A DNA stretch of 64,000 nt, from assembly GCF_030817835.1 (NCBI RefSeq), contig NZ_JAUSZR010000001.1, forward strand, positions 2,170,001-2,234,000, read 5' to 3'. The position numbers and the translations under genes are program-made. The notes beneath the pieces are model-generated. The model was not told the origin of the DNA, searched no databases, and saw only the letters and a list, made by a program, of their open reading frames with translations. The DNA is from Pseudarthrobacter sp. W1I19 (GTDB lineage Bacteria > Actinomycetota > Actinomycetes > Actinomycetales > Micrococcaceae). Positions 61,545 to 64,000 of the stretch are shown here, piece after piece; the first letter of the stretch is position 1, and each line of letters starts with the position of its first letter.

Positions 61545-63878
61545 TCACCGGATAAGCACCGGCGCAGCAGCTTTTGCGGCAGCCTGGGCAGGATCGAGGA
61601 ACCGGATACCGCCCGGCTCCACCAGCAGCACGCGGGCCGTGGCGATGTCATAGAACAGGCCGGTTGCCTGCACCCTGCCGGCGGCGAGTGCAGGGCCAAC
61701 CGCAGGGTGGCGCTCCAGCTTGCGCAACTGGACGGCGACATTCACCATGGCCAATTGGTCCACCTGGTTGTAGCCGGCAGCCCCGGCGGCCAGCGCCACG
61801 GGATGGTGGGCAAGTTCGCGGTAGCTGGGCCGCGCGTGGTTGAGCCAGGCATCGAAGCCCGCGCCGAGCGGAGCGTTGCCGTTCCCCGTGGCGTCCTCGA
61901 TCAGTGCTTTCATCGCACCGCAGTTGGAGTGCCCGCCGATGACGATCGAATGCACGTTGAGGCCCTTGACCGCGAAGGACAGGGCCGAGTCGATCGAGGC
62001 ATCCTGGCCTTCGTGGCACACCACGTTGCCGATGTTCCGCAGGGTCAGGAGATCGCCCGGGCCGCTGCTGGTGATCAGGTTGGGGTTGACCCGGGAATCC
62101 ACGCAGGCAACGAACAACGTGTCCGGATCCTGGCCGTCCGTTAGGTCCTGCACCAGGGGCTTGACTTGGTCGGCGAAGCGCCGGTGGTATTTGTTAATCC
62201 CCTGCAGGAGAGACCCGAGCGGACCGTCCTCATGACCGGCTGAATCCACCACTCCATTTCCTGACGGACCGGCGGACTGCCAGGACGTCCTGGGCGGAAG
62301 CGGAAATTCCCGGGCTTCCTGCCGCTGTGGGGTCCGGTGTGCCGCGTCCTGGAAGAGGGTGTTTCCGTGTTCTTCAAGGCGGACGGAACCGCCGGCCGCT
62401 TCGTGCTGCTTCTGCCAGGCGATCAGGGCTTCGCGGAAGGCGTGGTCTACATAGTCTGCGTTCAGTTCCACCACAACGGCCGTTCCCTCGGGAACCGGGT
62501 GGAGGATGTGGTTCAGCCGCGGCAAGGCGAAGAAGCTGCATGACCCGGCGATGGTGACCCGCCAGAGGTCCGACGGCGAGACTGGCTGGTGTGCGTGGAT
62601 TGCCACGCGGAGCACGCGCCACAGCACGCTGGCCGCGGCCAGCGCCAGCCCGATCATGACGCCTTCGAGGAGATTCAGGAACACCACGCAAAGGAGGGTC
62701 ACCACATAGATCAGGAGGTCGCCCGTGCGCAGGCTGGTGCGGATATCGGCAACCTTGATGAGGCGGGCGCCAATGACCACCAGCAGGCCGGCCAGTACGG
62801 ACAGCGGAATCAGCTGGATCAGTCCGGCGAAGATAGCAGAGAAGGCCAGGACCCATACGCCATGCAGGACCGCAGATGCGCAGCTGGCGGCGCCGGCCTC
62901 CACGTTCGTGGCGCTACGGACAATCACCCCGGTCACCGGCAGGCCGCCCAGGGAACCGGAAACGATATTGGCCGCTCCCTGGCCCACGAGCTCGCGGTTG
63001 AGGTTGGTGCGCGCCCCGGTGTGCATCTTGTCGACGGCAACCGCGGAAAGCAGCGACTCGATGCTGGCGATCAGGGCCATGGAGATGACGGCGAAGGCGA
63101 CGGCACGCCAGTTGCCCTCGGGCAGCTGCGGCAACGCAACGGCATCGAAAATGGAGCCTTCAAAGGAGATGCGCTGGACGGCCGGGGCGAAAGCAACCGA
63201 AAGCGCGGTGCCGGCAGCGACGGCGGCCAACGGCCCGGGAATGCGGCGAACTGCTGCTGGAAGATACTTCCAGCCCAGGAGGATGCCGACCACGGTAAGC
63301 CCCAGCAGGGCTGCGTGCAGCTCGACGTTGATAATGGCCGCGGGCAGCGCGCCCAGGTTCTCCAGCGCCGAGCCGGCCGGTTCGGCGCCCAGCAGAACCT
63401 GGATCTGCTGCAGGATGATGGTGATGCCGATGCCGGCGAGCATCGCCTTCACCACCACGGGCGAGACGGCCAGCGCGGCACGTCCCACGCGGCTGATGCC
63501 CAGCAGCAGCTGGACGACGCCGGCCGCAGCGGTGATGGCGCAGGTCACCTGCCAGCCGAACTCCTGGACCAGCCCGGCCACAACGACGGTGAGTCCGGCA
63601 GCGGGTCCGCTTACCTGGAGCGGGGATCCGCCCAAGCTGCCGGCAATGATGCCGCCAATGGCGGCTGCGATCAGCCCCGCCATGATGGGCGCCCCGGATG
63701 CTGCGGCTATGCCAAGGGAAAGCGGAAGGGCAACAAGGAACACCACCAGAGAGGCCGGGATATCGTTGCCGAGATGCTTGAGGAAGCCGGGCCGCCGGAA
63801 TCTACTGGCGCCCTTTCCTGGGGCTGGCGGGCTGTGGACAGCAGTGGGGACGGTGGATGGATCGGGCGCCTGTGCCAT
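61545..63878 (-). CDS. SulP-family anion transporter fused to beta-carbonic anhydrase
   Basis: A 777-residue fusion. Residues about 25-430 are a SulP transporter (PASLVVFLVALPLSLGIAAASGAP; VSGPAAGLTVVVAGLV; many membrane segments) followed by a degenerate STAS-like part. From about 560 there is a beta-carbonic anhydrase with the zinc site Cys592, Asp594 (ACVDSRVNP), His650 and Cys653 (GGHSNCGAM). Likely a bicarbonate or sulfate transporter coupled to CO2 hydration, as in Rv3273. AAAGGA precedes the ATG chosen; a start ten codons upstream is possible. Confidence 0.94.
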   Translation of the reverse strand: MAQAPDPSTVPTAVHSPPAPGKGASRFRRPGFLKHLGNDIPASLVVFLVALPLSLGIAAASGAPIMAGLIAAAIGGIIAGSLGGSPLQVSGPAAGLTVVVAGLVQEFGWQVTCAITAAAGVVQLLLGISRVGRAALAVSPVVVKAMLAGIGITIILQQIQVLLGAEPAGSALENLGALPAAIINVELHAALLGLTVVGILLGWKYLPAAVRRIPGPLAAVAAGTALSVAFAPAVQRISFEGSIFDAVALPQLPEGNWRAVAFAVISMALIASIESLLSAVAVDKMHTGARTNLNRELVGQGAANIVSGSLGGLPVTGVIVRSATNVEAGAASCASAVLHGVWVLAFSAIFAGLIQLIPLSVLAGLLVVIGARLIKVADIRTSLRTGDLLIYVVTLLCVVFLNLLEGVMIGLALAAASVLWRVLRVAIHAHQPVSPSDLWRVTIAGSCSFFALPRLNHILHPVPEGTAVVVELNADYVDHAFREALIAWQKQHEAAGGSVRLEEHGNTLFQDAAHRTPQRQEAREFPLPPRTSWQSAGPSGNGVVDSAGHEDGPLGSLLQGINKYHRRFADQVKPLVQDLTDGQDPDTLFVACVDSRVNPNLITSSGPGDLLTLRNIGNVVCHEGQDASIDSALSFAVKGLNVHSIVIGGHSNCGAMKALIEDATGNGNAPLGAGFDAWLNHARPSYRELAHHPVALAAGAAGYNQVDQLAMVNVAVQLRKLERHPAVGPALAAGRVQATGLFYDIATARVLLVEPGGIRFLDPAQAAAKAAAPVLIR

Positions 63879-63957
63879 GGATTTCCTTTGCTCGCGGGCA
63901 GGATCCATCCCACAGTAACCAGACCATCACAGTCGCTGACATGAAACGTGACGGATA

Positions 63958-63971
63958 TGACAAACTTGTCA
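63958..63971. promoter_or_regulatory. Palindrome upstream of the SulP gene
   Basis: TGACAA-AC-TTGTCA is a perfect 6-base inverted repeat 80 bases upstream of the start codon. It includes TTGACA on the minus strand as a possible -35 element. No further gene is seen to the window end. Confidence 0.4.
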
Positions 63972-64000
63972 ACCTGTTGAAAACAGTACGACTATTCGGG

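Overview
The window is GC-rich chromosomal DNA from an actinobacterium, most likely a member of the Micrococcaceae (Arthrobacter/Pseudarthrobacter type). I infer this from gene content and order: a SufR-led SUF operon next to an ABC exporter and CtaA, divergent GlgC and actinobacterial glycogen synthase genes, a BioYMN biotin transporter, DUF4193 and DUF3099 proteins, and a MaoC/FabG4/FadA2-type gene run like that of mycobacteria. About seventy protein genes and one tRNA-Leu(GAG) are densely packed. I see no rRNA, insertion sequence, prophage, CRISPR array or replication origin. No stretch longer than 300 bases lacks a feature.

Layout. 1-2046: acyl-CoA dehydrogenase (cut by the window edge) and an M20 peptidase. 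2216-3494: tRNA-Leu, then small poorly known genes. 3789-7389: SGNH hydrolase, small membrane protein, two overlapping family 9 glycosyltransferases, DUF4193 protein. 7475-12269: YqeY-like protein, M50-like membrane protease, xi-class GST-like reductase, class C beta-lactamase-fold hydrolase, FUSC-like protein. 12279-18824: fatty-acid module (MaoC, FabG4-like, thiolase) divergent from a TetR regulator and an acyl-CoA oxidase, with a perfect palindrome between. 18909-21626: glgA and glgC. 21706-27054: zinc-ribbon SDR, PPOX-fold protein, and the transglutaminase/alpha-E/permuted ATP-grasp trio. 27168-36458: YeiH, PepN, lipoate ligase, L31, rRNA/tRNA methyltransferase, TauE, ABC ATPase, VOC, SerB. 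36549-40373: FabG and an adjacent SDR with a Tyr-x6-Lys motif, divergent from DUF3099, SURF1 and YbaK genes. 40467-47636: VOC, ABC-F, ArfB, a radical SAM protein and assorted small proteins. 47794-52404: BioYMN facing a thiolase and an acyl-CoA ligase. 52464-63878: zinc metalloprotease, SUF operon, ABC exporter with CtaA, and a SulP transporter fused to carbonic anhydrase.

How it works together. Several regions are coherent: beta-oxidation under a TetR repressor, glycogen precursor synthesis, biotin uptake, Fe-S cluster assembly with its own repressor, and cytochrome oxidase support (SURF1, CtaA). A recurring feature is the near absence of Shine-Dalgarno sequences at many starts. Instead a TANNNT hexamer sits 6-8 bases before the start codon, which suggests leaderless transcripts. 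The least understood items are the ATP-grasp/alpha-E/transglutaminase trio, the SDR in the enoyl-reductase position beside FabG, the ArfB start buried in a palindrome, and the tetR operator that carries both -10 boxes.
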